Shown: positions 48,690 through 60,548 of the stretch, piece after piece
Layout of the letters: each line of letters starts with the position of its first letter
How positions within the stretch are numbered: the first letter of the stretch is position 1
Source: Angiostrongylus vasorum
Lineage: Eukaryota; Nematoda; Chromadorea; Rhabditida; Metastrongylidae
Assembly (NCBI GenBank): GCA_018806985.1
Contig: JADANN010000437.1
Span: forward strand, 1,142,501 to 1,206,500
DNA: 64,000 bases
Direction of reading: 5' to 3'
Translations under genes and position numbers: made by a program
Notes under the pieces: generated by a model
The model's database searches: none
What the model was told of the DNA's origin: nothing
Seen by the model: only the letters and a program-made list of their open reading frames with translations

Positions 48690-50115
48690 CCGACGAAGCA
48701 CAAATTTTGGGGCCAATAAAGTTGGTCCGGTCTACTCTTGTCGCTCCGTGGATTGTCGAATGATTTGAGTAGACGCCAGCAAATCTTCCATTTGTCCTTG
48801 TCCAGTGAATGAGCAACCCAGTGGGCTCTGCTCGCTTCGGAGTTTCGTTAAGTATCATCAGTCTTCACGAATAACTCTTACTGTTCGTTCGGTGGTATTC
48901 CTGCTGCGCCGAAGCATCAAGTCGTTAACGGCTCCTCTCCATCGGTTCTCGTTCCTACACACTGTGTGTCCGGCCCACCTTATCTCCGACAATTCGCCAT
49001 CTGAAACGGCGTCTTCGAATTTCGATCTCTGCCGTAGGTTGGAGGTTAGGATCCCCTCTCGCCTTGCCTGATGCAGGTTACACCCAGCACTGTCCTTCCG
49101 GATGTGCGTTCTCTAACACTCATCGATCTTCAGTCCTGCATGCAGCGACAAAGGTTTCTGACGCATGTCTTAAGACAAGGAAATCGTGGATTCGGAAAAC
49201 TGGGCATGCAGTTAGGTGTTTTTCGTTCTCAGCACTACACCCTCGATTCTCTACAAAGCTGAGACCAAGTTGGACATAGCTGAAGTACTTGGAGGTATCC
49301 ATTCCGTTTATTATCAACGAAAACCTATCATATTATGCGAAACCAATCCGTTTCTCATAAACACCGTTTTTCCTTTTAGATTTATTCAGAGAACAATTCT
49401 TCCAAAAGAGTTGTAAAGCCAGCCAGCATTCGTTCCGGCTGGCTAGTGCTATGTGTTATAAGAACGATAAAAAGGATGAAGCTCTCGGCGTTGATCAATC
49501 CCTGAGGGATGCGTCATGCATTCGACTTCATTTTTCTTCATCATGTGGAGGTGATTGAAAGCATGTCTGGCCTATACAGTGAGTCGCGGTGGCCTACCGA
49601 TGTATCGATTCAATGCTGCTATCCTCTTACACGTCTGGTATCAATTTGCCGACCCCGGAGGGATGGAAGGCTTGGTGCGCTATGGGCTCGAGGGTCGATT
49701 CCATATGTCTGTTGCAGAGCGCCTCCGACCACTGCGCCACATGCGCCTTCATAAGAACGATATAATTAGCAAAGTGAAGACGATATAATTGCCGACCATC
49801 AATTTTCATTCTCATTTTGACCCTTTCCAGTGTTTCTATGATGTCTTCAGAGAGGCCGTAAAAAGTTTTGGCGAAAATGTAACCACTTGCCTAACTCTTC
49901 TTTTGAAGTCGATACTAATATCGTTATGGAATGGTGATATTTCGTTAATATTTTGGTCATACTTTGATGTTTTTCTACAGCACACGAAGAACCTTTACGC
50001 ACAGAGTAGAGACGCCGTAACTTTTTCGTGGCTTCCATTTCTGCTTCGGTCTCAACTGGGTCGAAAGCATTTTTTACTCTATGGAAGCAAAGCAAATCAG
50101 TCTCTTGCACTTTCG
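48690..50115 (-). mobile_element. RTE copy 5, degraded, split by a SINE-A
   Basis: The right part (49762-50115) gives NAFDPVETEAEMEA and YRLHFANYIVL-like RT fragments. The left part (48690-49457) gives TRTNGRFAG and the RTE 3' end. A SINE-A (49469-49750) divides them. Confidence 0.75.
49469..49750 (-). repeat. SINE-A inserted in RTE copy 5, exact target duplication
   Basis: ATAAGAACGAT at 49458-49468 and again at 49751-49761. This is typical of target-primed insertion. Full-length copy of 282 bp. Confidence 0.92.
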
Positions 50116-50119
50116 CTGT

Positions 50120-50590
50120 GATTCAGTGATTCCCATGACCGACTTCCTATTAGCCTTTGCAGTGATCAAATAATTTGCTATATTCTTGTTGAGCAAATAA
50201 AAGTGTAACTTTATTGTTTATTGACGGTCAGACCCTGGAAAGGTCGTGACGAGTGCAATCCACCAAGCCAAACATCTCCATAATCAAACAGAGAGAACAC
50301 TAAACTAAAACTACAATCTCGTTCAAATTAGAATAGTTCCTTCGAACATTCACCACTTTCTATGAGTCTCCCACTGAGTATTTCAGCTGGAGATCAACCA
50401 CACAGAGCTAACATGGAGGGGTAATGTGTCTGTCTCACATTAACATATCAGTCTTAAACACTGTGAGAGATCACGTGCGAACCGAGCCACCCCCCTCCCT
50501 GCGGTTCATTCTTGGGTCAATGGAATTTATACGGGATGCTTAAAAAGAATTTTGCTTCTTGAAGTTTTTGATTCCGGTGCGAGGATAGTA
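50120..50590. other. No gene recognised
   Basis: Short frames only. GC rises near 50480-50520 (CCGAGCCACCCCCCTCCC), without an assignable feature. Confidence 0.3.
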
Positions 50591-50639
50591 ACTTCTACTT
50601 CAAGATCTTTCGCGTTGTGTCTCTGTGTCTTGTTTCTGT

Positions 50640-50765
50640 ATTTCGAGAGATCATGTATATAGTACCTGAACTGATGCAGTCATCGTCTCTGCCATGAGGG
50701 CAAATTACACAATTCTGTGTTTCACATAGACGGTCATATAGGCGGTTCATAACCAACGCCAAGGA
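50640..50765 (-). pseudogene. PLE GIY-YIG endonuclease N-terminal fragment
   Basis: RLYDRLCETQNCVICPHGRD, DDCISSGTIYMIS. GTIYMIS is the GIY half of the GIY-YIG nuclease with the usual upstream Cys/His cluster. The YIGETGRPL part is missing. Confidence 0.7.
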
Positions 50766-50773
50766 TAAATGCC

Positions 50774-50837
50774 AAGAACCCGAGAATGAATGGCAGGCAA
50801 GAATGCTCAGAGATAACACGTGATCTAACCCCGTATC
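50774..50837 (+). pseudogene. PLE endonuclease C-terminal motif
   Basis: KNPRMNGRQECSEITRDL, TPYL. Directly next to the minus-strand fragment, so again a head-to-head junction. HHR13 is about 205 bases downstream. Confidence 0.65.
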
Positions 50838-51043
50838 TCAGAATTGTTTTTTCATGTGGTTTGGTGCAGTCATCAAACATGTGTGACTCTGAGCGGCTGT
50901 TCCTCCTCGGTGGAAGGTAGGTAGAATGCGGTGGGTTTTTCAAGAATCCGGTGATCTGGTAATTATCGTTTGGATTTCCACCTTTTTTGTTTGTGCTGTT
51001 GAAGCCTTTGACCTAGTAAATTACATAATAGTGTACCCTTCCA

Positions 51044-51079
51044 GGTTTGGAAGAAGGAGATACTGCCGAAACGTCAGCT
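51044..51079 (+). ncRNA. Hammerhead motif HHR13, core mutated
   Basis: GGTTTGGAAGA replaces GGCTCTGAAGA; GCC, GAAA, CGTC and AGCT are unchanged. The end block CCGAGGTTAATAGAAAGTCG follows at 51180. Probably inactive. Confidence 0.6.
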
Positions 51080-51439
51080 ACCGTTGTGTTGTATGTGTTC
51101 TATGTGTGTGGAAGTAAACGTATGCTGAATAACAACCTCGGGATTGCTGAAAAAAAAACGACATATTTGTAATCCAATGCCGAGGTTAATAGAAAGTCGA
51201 CCTTGGGAACTATCTATATATCTGCAGTAGAATAATGGCAAGAGATGGATTACTGATGATCAACCTTAGATATAAAGACAATGGCAAGGGTTAGTGCGAG
51301 TCGATGTCCCAATGCCAGCCCTCTAATTTGTGCGTCTTATTTCCCGGACCATCTGAAGATCGGCAGTTTAGGCACAGCTTTAGAAGAGCCGTAAGCTGCA
51401 GAATCGAGAAGCCATACGTGTTTATTACTCTCTCGTATT

Positions 51440-51698
51440 GTTCTAGAAGATAGCGGATGGCTTACATTGCGGAATCATTCGAAACATTAGTGAAAAGGGC
51501 GGGGACGTTGATGGACTCCATAACGTACGCACTTTTAGACTCACGTTACGCAGACGATCTAGGAACATTTGGGTATTAGTGAGATGGGCTGGCATATGCC
51601 TAAGAAAATAGATGAGGATTAGGTTTACAAACCAAGCTATTCTATCAGTAGGTCCGTCTACATTACTGATAATAGATCTAACCTTGAAAGCGCTCACT
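51440..51698 (-). pseudogene. PLE reverse transcriptase fragment (inverted)
   Basis: SIISNVDGPTDRIAWFVN, LILIYFLRHMPAHLTNTQ, MFLDRLRN. Overlaps in domain with the plus-strand RT next to it, so two PLE copies meet near 51700. Confidence 0.8.
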
Positions 51699-51699
51699 A

Positions 51700-53500
51700 G
51701 TTCTCACCAGCGCAACCCATTTCTAAAGAAACTTTGCGGTGGATCGCATGTAGTCTGCATATTTCGAACGAAACTCCCAAAGCCCTTAACCACTATCGCG
51801 TGAGAAAGTTTAGTTCCAACCCCACAGCAGCGCAAGGGTTCTGGTATGCGACAGGTTCGAGAACTAATAAAAATCAAAAAGTATTGGACTATCAGGTGGA
51901 GAGTTTGTAATAACTCCTTGTCAGTTAGATGTTGAGATAACGGAAAAACAACTTGAAGACGCTTCGCTTGATCGCGCATCAACTGAGAAGGAATTCAAAG
52001 TTCAACATCGAAAATTGAACAGCGAATGGGTCAATGTAACAAGTTCAGTAAGTTTAAAACCATCAGACATTTCGCCTCTTAAGATCGAAGTGCCAATATT
52101 TTCCGTGTTATACTTGCTTATCAAAACTCATAAGTTAGCATCCTCTAATGATCTGGTGTCTATCGACCCCTCTATCTTCAAGTTGAGACCAATCATCAGT
52201 TGAATAGATGGGCTTACTGATACAAGGCCTTGGTTTTTTAAACCTAATTCTCATCCGGTTGCTTAAGCACATACCAGCCCATCTCACGAACACCCAAACG
52301 TTCCTAGATTGTCTGCGTTACGCGCGTCCCAAAAGCGCGTATGTTATGGAGTCTTTCGACGTTACCGCCCTTTATACTAACGTGTCGAATGGCTCCGCAA
52401 TGCAAGCAATCCGTGAGCTTCTTGAGCAACACGAAGGAGTAATAAATGTGTGTGACTTGTCCATTCAGAAGCCCATGGTCCTTCTCAAGGTTTTGCCTAA
52501 ACTGCTCGTTCTTCAGATGGTCTGGGATATATTGCGCACAAATTAGAGGGTTGGCAATGGGACAGCGACTGGCACCAAACTTTGCCATTATCTTTATGTC
52601 TAAGGTTAAACCATCAGTAATCGATCTCCAACCATTATTCTACTGCAGATATACACAAAAATTGTTTTGCCATCTATTCCAGACAAGAGGACTTGGACAA
52701 ATGCTTTGAATTATTGAACGAACAGTCAGAGCGCGTAACATTTACCAGAAAGGTACCGAAAAAAAACTAGATTTCATTCCTGAACGTTCAAATTAACCTG
52801 TCTAGAAACGGCTACATCATGCAATGGGACCGAAAGCCGTGCAGCAAAACATACTTGCTCACTACCTGTCCTCTCTCCTTTATACACAAAAAAGGGCACT
52901 TATAAGAAAAATGATTTGGTCGGCCACCACGTGCGCACATGAAGAGAACAGAAGGAACAATGCTTGAAAAGAGTGCGGCAACCAGGCATCTCGAATGGCC
53001 ACGAAGTTGTAACTTCTTGGGAAAAGTGTAGAGAAAAAAACCACGCCACCAACCGATAATTCTGGCAGGAAGGAAGTCCCGTTTATCCTGCCTTTTTATT
53101 TCCAACGAAATATGCTCAGCTATGAAACGTTGCTTAAGGCCGGTCTGGAGAATTTGGTAAGAGTGCTTGAAATACTACCGCGCAATCTAAGACGCCAGTT
53201 AATTCTCAATAGCCCATATGACTCTCTATGAACAACACAATGTTGCCTAATATGCTTCAATATCAATTTGATCCATTTTTCCGGGCCTTTATGAGGGTAA
53301 GGCAGCCGAAATGGCTGTTTTGAGGAAATAAATACTGTGGCAGCAACGTCGTGTTTGCTCATAAGGTAAACGTTGAACTACCGACCAATACAGAGGTTAA
53401 AAGAACTTCGGTGTTGGAAAAAAAATTGTATGTTGTCATTTAAACTTTTGTACGCACGTTGATTAAAGACCTTCCAGTCAATAGCGAAACTGCGAAATAT
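51700..53500 (+). pseudogene. PLE reverse transcriptase pseudogene
   Basis: Plus-strand pieces in family order: LPKPLTTIA, SVSLKPSDISPLKIEVP, LIKTHKLASSNDL, FKLRPIIS, PAHLTNTQTFLDCLR, MESFDVTALYTNVSNGSAMQ, IRGLAMGQRLAPNFAI, LFYCRY and FLNVQINLSRNGYIMQW. The catalytic YIDD region is replaced by YTQK, and several frameshifts and stops are present. It cannot supply active RT. Confidence 0.87.
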
Positions 53501-53504
53501 AGCT

Positions 53505-53785
53505 TCAACGATGCTGAGATATTTGCAAAACTGCAAAACGGGTGATTGCTGATGGCAAAGATCGATAGAACTAGCTGGGAGACGGGCGAAACGAAGGACC
53601 CGCATGGTGTGGTGGTGAACGCGTTACTCCCCGGAGAAAGGGCAGTAACACGTTCGTTCTCCACCGCAGGCACCTGCGGTTCGGAGTTTTGCAAATATCT
53701 CAGCATCACTGAAGTTATATTTCGCAGTATACCCTGCCATTAGAAAGAGTAGGCAGCAAATAATAAGTTAAAATTGTGATTATAC
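53505..53785 (+). repeat. SINE-C copy
   Basis: CGCATGGTGTGGTGGTGAACG (A-box-like) and ACACGTTCGTTCTCCACCGC (B-box-like), tail GAGTAGGCAGCAAATAATAA. Lies between two PLE fragments. Confidence 0.8.
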
Positions 53786-53789
53786 CTTC

Positions 53790-54062
53790 AGGTAACTACA
53801 AAGTATTCTCACCTCTCACCCTTCATGCTCACCAAGGGTGCCTCTAAGAAACATGCTTCGAACAGCCACCAGTTTCTGCACTGAGAGAGAGCAGAAGAAA
53901 CAAACCCTGAAATTGGAGTGGCAAACAGCCAATTCCAATGATTACGAAACCGCAACTGCTCGGGAAAGATGTGGAGGAAAAAGGGCGCCCCAACGATAAT
54001 TCTGACAGGAATAAGAATGCGTTTATACTGCTTTCCATTTTCAACAAAATAAGTAGAGCAAT
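53790..54062 (+). pseudogene. Second PLE fragment downstream of RT
   Basis: Homologous to 52860-53110 (AACGATAATTCTGACAGGAA versus ACCGATAATTCTGGCAGGAA). Covers the region between RT and endonuclease. No open frame. Confidence 0.6.
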
Positions 54063-54067
54063 AAAGT

Positions 54068-54440
54068 GTTAGCGGTGGATAGCACATTGGTAGTAATGCC
54101 GGTCATCACAAACACGGTGTTGGTTCGTTCTCTGCCCGGGTTCACCAACCCTCTCACCTGGATCGGAGAATTGGTACCGGACTTCTCTGGAGAAAGTTCA
54201 CTCCCTGTAGTCCAATTAGGAACGCTCCAGCTCTGCTATCTCACGATTCAAGGGGGGAATCGACATGATCAGCATTCTAATACATTAAAGACGAAAGGAA
54301 AGTCCTCAAGCAACGGTCGAAGCCCTATGTAAAAGATGGAAGACCTGCAGTGATGGTGAATACGATGAAACGAAACGAATATGAGAAGTTCCGGGGGTCT
54401 ACACGGTAGATGAGAAATGAGGTTCGTAGAAAATAAACAA
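54068..54440 (+). repeat. SINE-B copy
   Basis: GGATAGCACATTGGTAGTAA head, B-box-like TTGGTTCGTTC, then GATCGGAGAATTGGTACCGG. Confidence 0.75.
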
Positions 54441-54892
54441 AAAATAAAACATAGCTTCAAATGGGCTCGTCTAGAGTTGCTTAGCTGTGATTGAAATACC
54501 ACTGAATGCTCTCGGGCGCCAACTAGTTCGTAACCGTTTGTGGGATCATCGGTACACAACTCAAAATTGCCGCCTAATTTGCCTTAACGGCAGAGGAGGT
54601 GACTGCATCAGTTCACGTACAGTGTGTAGACCGCTCTGCCCTCGTTCAGAAGAACAGTAGTCTGATTGGACCACAAAGAGGGATGGCTCGTTACAACACG
54701 AGGCCTCACCAAATATCTAAGACTGAAATTTTAAAGTGACTGCCTCATAACCAATCCATGTAAACTCTGTACAGTTGCTCTGAACGTAGAATACTCAATG
54801 AAAGACTCATAGAGAACGGTGAATATGTGAGAAAGCTGCTTTTTTATCTAAAGCCACTGGAAATTAGGAATCGTGCTTTCCTTTTTGGGCTT

Positions 54893-55231
54893 ATGGTACT
54901 ACTTCATTGACTAAGGTCTAGTAACTGCTCGCCTGCCTGTGTCGCAAAGCTGGTGCTGGGAAGGGTAAGCGATGCGGATTGAGCTGACTACATTTAATTC
55001 CTTCATTTCTATGAACCACTGCAGTAGTAAAGTTAGTCAGGATTACGGAAGTTTTCGCACTTTCCACCATGTCTACCTCACAGCACTTCTTCGCTCTCAG
55101 TTCAAACCCGAAAAGAACACATCATGTAGAAGAAATCTCTCCAAGTTATTGGTAAGTAATTTATTTAGGAAAAAAGTAATCGATATCTTCGATGGGAAAA
55201 GCGATATTCTGCAGCTAAAAGAACCAGATAG
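54893..55231 (+). pseudogene. Astacin 5' fragment E (signal and prodomain exons)
   Basis: Three pieces on the plus strand. A decayed signal exon (54893-54964) ends GGGAAGG|GTAAGC, like gene C, but with stops. 55084-55151 reads HFFALSSNPKRTHHVEEISP and leaves two bases, the phase the next exon needs. 55169-55231 reads KKVIDIFDGKSDILQLKEPD, the prodomain exon. Only 17 bases separate the last two, too short for an intron, so a deletion is likely. No catalytic exons follow. Confidence 0.6.
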
Positions 55232-55239
55232 GTAAAGTT

Positions 55240-56450
55240 ACCATTTCTTTCACACGACCTCGACTTTAAAAGAATTTACTCACGCAAATGGAAAATCAAG
55301 CGACACTTCTTTCCTGCACACCACGCATCGATTCGCTAAGCATACAACCAGAGACGTGTATTCATTTGGCTGGTGGAAAGACATTTATTCCAGCACTGGT
55401 TTGATAGCCGCAAAAGTGTGTTCTGATTCCAGAAGCACAAGGAGAAATAGTGCGGCATGAATACTCCACTTGGGGAAACGTAATGAATTTAACCCAGTAA
55501 TCATTGAAGAAGAGCTCTACATGCGCCTATGATCCCAGCGAGCTTGAAAACCTGCTTTCACAATCCATCGGAACTGTTATCGTTCAAGCAGAAAAGGAAA
55601 GGACAGTTTTGTTGAAAGAGAGAACAACATCCTTAATTTTGCTTATTTACCATATCCTCCGCCTGTTACGCCTAACTCTGGCAACTGATTCATAAAAAAT
55701 CTTGCAAAGTGTTCTAGTTGAGCAGACGACCATCTATTCGCCAAATGCGATCGGCGATCTTTCGTCGACATCGCTTTCTTCAGTGCTTGGACTTATTTCT
55801 CCCAGCAGATTGGAACAGTGTTTTTCTGGAATCGTTGGATCATTTGCTGGGTCACCTAAAATGAAGTAGAGATCGACTATCTATATTTTAAGCTTTGAAA
55901 GTGGCGATATCGTCATAAAAACTCATAAATGACATCATACAGCTAACATTGGCTCCATTGAACGATTTGAAGAGCGCATGATTTTTTTAGAAGAAAATTG
56001 TTGACAGAAGGCTGTGCAAGCCAAATTGCCAGGATTATATCATTTGTTTTATTTCCAAGTGTTGCACCCAAAAGTTTTAATTTGTTGAACAGTATCGGAT
56101 ATGTGTACTTACTTCGCGCTATCACTTAACATCGCTTTAGTAACGTCAGCAATGGAGAAGCAAGAACACGTATTATATCACGGAAATCCTTTGCCAAAAG
56201 GAACAGAAAGGTGGACGCATAAATAAGATGAGGAATAGCTTTTCAAAGCTTTTCAAGTATTGACTTTTTCATGTACTGTTTCGAAGAACATCATACCATT
56301 TAAGTTCGTCGTTAGATATGATGGCTCAATTTTGACCCTGTGACGAAATATCAAGCTCGCTGTCTATGTGCGCCGATTTTTTCACAAAAACGTCAACTTA
56401 AGTCATGATGTTCATAGAAAACCATACAATAATCTGTTTTTGCAAACTAC
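55240..56450. other. No gene recognised apart from a PLE tail
   Basis: Open frames at 55504-55695 and elsewhere have no family match. A hammerhead-like motif is at 55752-55787. Confidence 0.3.
55752..55787 (-). ncRNA. Hammerhead-like motif HHR15, diverged
   Basis: Minus strand: CTGAAGA, AAGCGATGTCGAC, GAAA, GATC. The core strands are intact but stem I is weak and ACGT is changed to AGAT. CTGCTCAAC in the tail recalls the family end block. Confidence 0.4.
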
Positions 56451-56454
56451 AAAA

Positions 56455-57160
56455 GGGGGGATATTTGCGCAACTCCTGATCGCAGGTGTCTGCGGTAGGG
56501 ATCGAAAACGCTTCTACGCTTCACGGGGCTAACGCGTTCACTACCATGCCATGCGAGTCCTTGGCCTTACTTTTCTCTCAGCCATGTTTTAACCTATAGT
56601 AATATCAGCAATCATCCGTCAGTGGAATTTGTCTGGAGAGCACAAATCGGCCTTGAACCCAGTTAAGCTGAAGCTGAAGTAAATAAAAAATAAAAGAATA
56701 AAGCTCCCGGCGTTGACCAATTCCTGAGTGAGGCACTTTGCATTTGACGTTATTGAGCATTTCTTCGAATATCCTGTTCACCTCCACCGGCTCAAAGAAG
56801 TCACTGAGCAGAGTTAAAAGTGATTAAGTGCGTATCTGGTCTTTACAATGACTCTACCAAAGTATCGAGCAAATGCTGCTATCCTACCAGGCAACTCTGC
56901 TACCAATTTGAGAATCCCCGAGTTGTGGAAGGCCTCGTGGACCTGTGGCGCTGGGATCAATCCCATTTGCATTGCAGGACGCCTCTGAGCACTACTTTAA
57001 ACATGTTTACCCTCGGAAAGGCTAGTGGCGTGTTCAATCCCACCGCGTACACCTGCGGTCTGGAGTTTTGGTAATATCTCAGCACTGTGGTTATATTTCA
57101 CATCACACCCTCCCATAAAAGAAGAATAGCAGTGAATAAAAAAGTGACTGCATTATAGGA
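56455..57160. repeat. SINE-C, SINE-A, SINE-C cluster
   Basis: Minus SINE-C 56455-56690, old minus SINE-A about 56693-57000 with an internal insertion, and plus SINE-C 57005-57160 (ACACCTGCGGTCTGGAGTTT). Confidence 0.65.
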
Positions 57161-57875
57161 AGAGGAGTTCTTCGAAAATCTGAAGAACCTAGACTGCACA
57201 AGTCGATGTTTGTGACGGCTCAGTGTTTCGACTATAATATTATGTTATGATCCTTGCCTGTCTCCTATGCTTTATCAGAGGAACATAAAAAATTCCTCGT
57301 AGGTTTGGCAAAAAACTGGTCAAACTTAATGACCCGTTGGTACCAAAATTTCTCGAAAAATTGCAAACCTCGGAGGCTTTCAGTTGGTCGTTGAACGAAA
57401 CAATCAACTGTTCGCTTTCTGTTTGCTGCTACTACAATGTTTTTTATGACATTGTATTATGTGAAATACAACCGCAGTGATGCTGAGATATCGTGCCGTT
57501 AATCAAGTGTTCAGCGGTCAATGTTTTGTTAAGGTCGTTGGCCATCTCCTATTGTTATTCGGATGATCATCAACCATTGCTGTGATGTTCTTGAGGAAAG
57601 TAGTGCAGAAATCCGTTCTATAGCACAGCGATGGGAAATTCTATTGAAAAGATGAAAAATTCGGGCAGTTTGAGTTTTCGTTCATTAGCACAGTCAAATG
57701 ATCAGTGCACAACGTTCTGTTTAAGTCCTTGCCCGTAAGCTGTCGTCATTCAGTTAAATGTCAATTTTCAACATGAAATTCGAAGAGTACTGCAGTAATG
57801 TGTTTTGCATCCTATTCGTGCGACATTTTATGGAAAAAACTGGAAAGATTAGACTATTAAAGTGGATTGTTTATA
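57160..57875. other. No gene recognised
   Basis: Contains a weak SINE-C end at about 57450 (ACCGCAGTGATGCTGAGATA). Otherwise nothing assigned. Confidence 0.3.
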
Positions 57876-58300
57876 CACACCTGGATACTTGGATGGCCCA
57901 CCTTCACTGGTTTTGCGGGTCCCACATAATTTTCATTCTCCGGAGATTTGTTGGTTTGGCCATTGTGGTTCCCTGGAATCCCAAGGATAAATAAAAAAAA
58001 GGGATAAAGCTCTCGACGTTGATCAAACCCTGAGCGATGCGCCATGCATTCGCCTTCGTTAATCATCGTTGGAGGTGATTGAATGCAAATCTGACCTTTA
58101 CAATGACTCGCAGTGGGCTGTCGATGTATCGGTCCAGTGCTACTATCCTCGCAGGCAAGTCTGGCACCAATTTGCCGACTCCGGAGGGATGGAAGGCTTG
58201 GTGGTCCATGGGCGGGGAATCGATTCCACGTGTGTGTTGCCTCCGACCACTCTAGACCACAGTAGTCCCAAGGATAGCCTGAAATAGTCTGCTTCAGCTT
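57875..58300 (+). mobile_element. R4 fragment split by a SINE-A
   Basis: GATACTTGGATGGCCCACC to GGAATCCCAAGG, then a SINE-A, then CCCAAGGATAGCCTG. Confidence 0.7.
57990..58265 (-). repeat. SINE-A with exact 11-bp target duplication
   Basis: TCCCAAGGATA at 57979-57989 and 58266-58276. 276 bp, full length. Confidence 0.92.
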
Positions 58301-58374
58301 GTGATAATAAAACAGTATAATAATAATACGCATGACTGCATGCTAACATTTTGAGAGGTTCAGAGAGAAGTTCT

Positions 58375-58600
58375 CGTTGCTTTGCCTAACACCGGCCGTC
58401 AGCCCCCATTTCCATCCAATTAGCCCCGACAGAGACCCCAATGGATCCCGCCAAAATCAGTCGATCCCTGAGAGCGGACGACGCGGATGGTGCGCCCGCC
58501 CAGTGCCACGGGAAGACCCACCGCCGCACTGCCGCACCGCCGCCGAGATCGGCCCACATCTCCGTTTGGAGATGACTAAGCAAAAATAAACGGATGAAAA
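58375..58600. other. GC-rich island of unknown nature
   Basis: Base composition differs sharply from the surroundings (ACCGCCGCACTGCCGCACCG). A 44-codon frame from ATG 58441 ends at TGA with no recognised motif. It is followed by a truncated SINE-A tail (58601-58662). Confidence 0.4.
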
Positions 58601-58904
58601 AGATAAGGCCCTCGGTGTTGATCGATCGCTGAGGAATGCACAATGCATTCGACTTCATCAATTGGCATACGTAGTGATTCGTGTGTCATATTTATAACCC
58701 ACGAGGTACCCTGGTTGCTGAGAATTCACCTTTCATTTTCGATTACCAGAAGGCCGCTGAAGGCCGAATACTAGGCGTCGTCCAGTCCGCAACAAACTTG
58801 AGATTAGGCATTGTTGCGAGAGTGTTAAACAGAATGGTGTGCAAAAAACACGTCTCGTGGGCTCTAGAAAGTCAGAATTCCATCTTGGTATAATAGACCA
58901 ATTT

Positions 58905-59272
58905 GTATGATGCTGACATATTTGCAAAAGTCCGCACTGCATGTGTGTGCGGTGGAAACGAACGCGTTATTGTCCTTTCCGGGGAGTAACGCGTTCATCA
59001 CTACACCATGCGGGTCCTTCGTTTCGCCTGTCTCTCAGCTAGCTCTATCAATCTTTTGCCATCAGCAATCACTCGCTAGCGGGATTGATCTGGGAGCTCA
59101 AATCGGCAACGAACCCAGTTAAGCTGAGGCTATACTTATAATCACAATTTTAACTTATTATTTACTGCCTGCGGTCCGGGGGTTTTGCAAATATCTCAGC
59201 ATCATTGAAGTTATATTTCGCATCATATACCCTGCCATTAAAAAAGAGTAGGCAATAAATAATAAGTTAAAA
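58905..59272. repeat. SINE-C inverted dimer
   Basis: Minus copy 58905-59160 and a shortened plus copy 59160-59272 (TTTTGCAAATATCTCAGCAT, tail AAAGAGTAGGCAATAAATAA). Confidence 0.7.
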
Positions 59273-59465
59273 GAGTAACTTGTGTTGTACAGGAAAATAT
59301 CTATGGATCAGGTGGTTACTTCTGAATATGATGATATTCACCAAATGCCGAGATATTAGTTTGTTCAAGGTATAGTGCTGGCATTATTTTTTGCATAGTA
59401 TGACTCGTAAATGCATATCTAATATCTGCTCGCTGAACTCTTCTTACCAAGTCACCAGTGTCTTA

Positions 59466-59730
59466 AAAAAGGTTGAAGCTTTCGGCGTTGATCAATCCCT
59501 GACGGATGTGTTATGTATTCGACTTCAATAAACATCGTTGGAGGTGATTGAATACACATCTGGACTCATGGTGCCCTACCGATGTGTCGAGCCAGCGCTG
59601 TTATCGTCCCAGACAAGTCTGGCGCCAATTTGCTGACCCCGGAGGGATGGAATGCGTGGTGAGCCACGAGTGCGGGGACCGATCCCATATGTGTGTTGCA
59701 GGGCGCCTCCGACCCTTCGCCACACGCGCC
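59466..59730 (-). repeat. SINE-A copy
   Basis: Tail TTTCGGCGTTGATCAATCCC at the left, head CGCGTGTGGCGAAGGGTCGG at the right (minus strand). Confidence 0.82.
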
Positions 59731-60438
59731 TGCCAGGATCATGTTTATCGAAAATTCGAAAAAACTCGGACTATTTAGGTGGCCGTTAATTGAAGTTTAC
59801 GAGGTTCCTAGAAAGTAGTGCAAGGTCCTTATTCAAACCATAACCACGTCTTATGTTCAGTAATCTTTTTTCTGTAGTCCTTACTGCGCCTCATTTTCCA
59901 GGGATTTAGGTGCACAGCAGGATCAACGCTACACCAGAAATCTGGATCGACATATCCTATCAAAACAAGAAAACATTTCGATAAAGAAGTCGATCCTCAT
60001 GAAATCCGCCTGGTAACAAATTTCGAATAGTACAAGTAAGTGCAACATCTTCTTAATGGTTTTCTCTAGTGGAGACTCAAATATTTGCTCAGGTGTACCC
60101 ATCTGTCTTCCTACTACACCTGTTTGTTACCACTAAAATTACACCTGTTTGGCATAGAGTACAGTTGGACTGCAAAAAGAGTGGGCAAGTGTTAATGTTT
60201 TTTACGGTATAAATTACGAACACAACAAATTCAGTCCTCTGCAACTGTTCGTGATCGAAAATGTAAGGGAGGTGTTCCAGTTTCAGAGAACCAGCAATCA
60301 CTGTGCTTACAGGTGAAATGAACATGCAACAATTATAACGCAAATTTTATTGACTGCGTGACTCAACAAAGTTCCATATTCAGCAGTTGTAGTACTCTGT
60401 GCAAGAGGATCCGCATCGGGCATATCCTCTTTTACTAG

Positions 60439-60548
60439 TTATAAAGCTTTGCAAGTGGCACAGCAGAATTCCCCATAGTATCCACTGCAGTCCAACAATC
60501 CAAAATGACGTGCAGCTGTGCATAAATTCGGGCTGACATCGAAACACT
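60439..60548 (-). CDS. Gene D ShKT exon
   Basis: After GCTTTGCAG: ECFDVSPNLCTAARHFG, LLDCSGYYGEFCCATCKAL, TAA. Six cysteines in ShKT order; clearly diverged from genes A and B, so D is the oldest or fastest-evolving copy. Confidence 0.88.
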
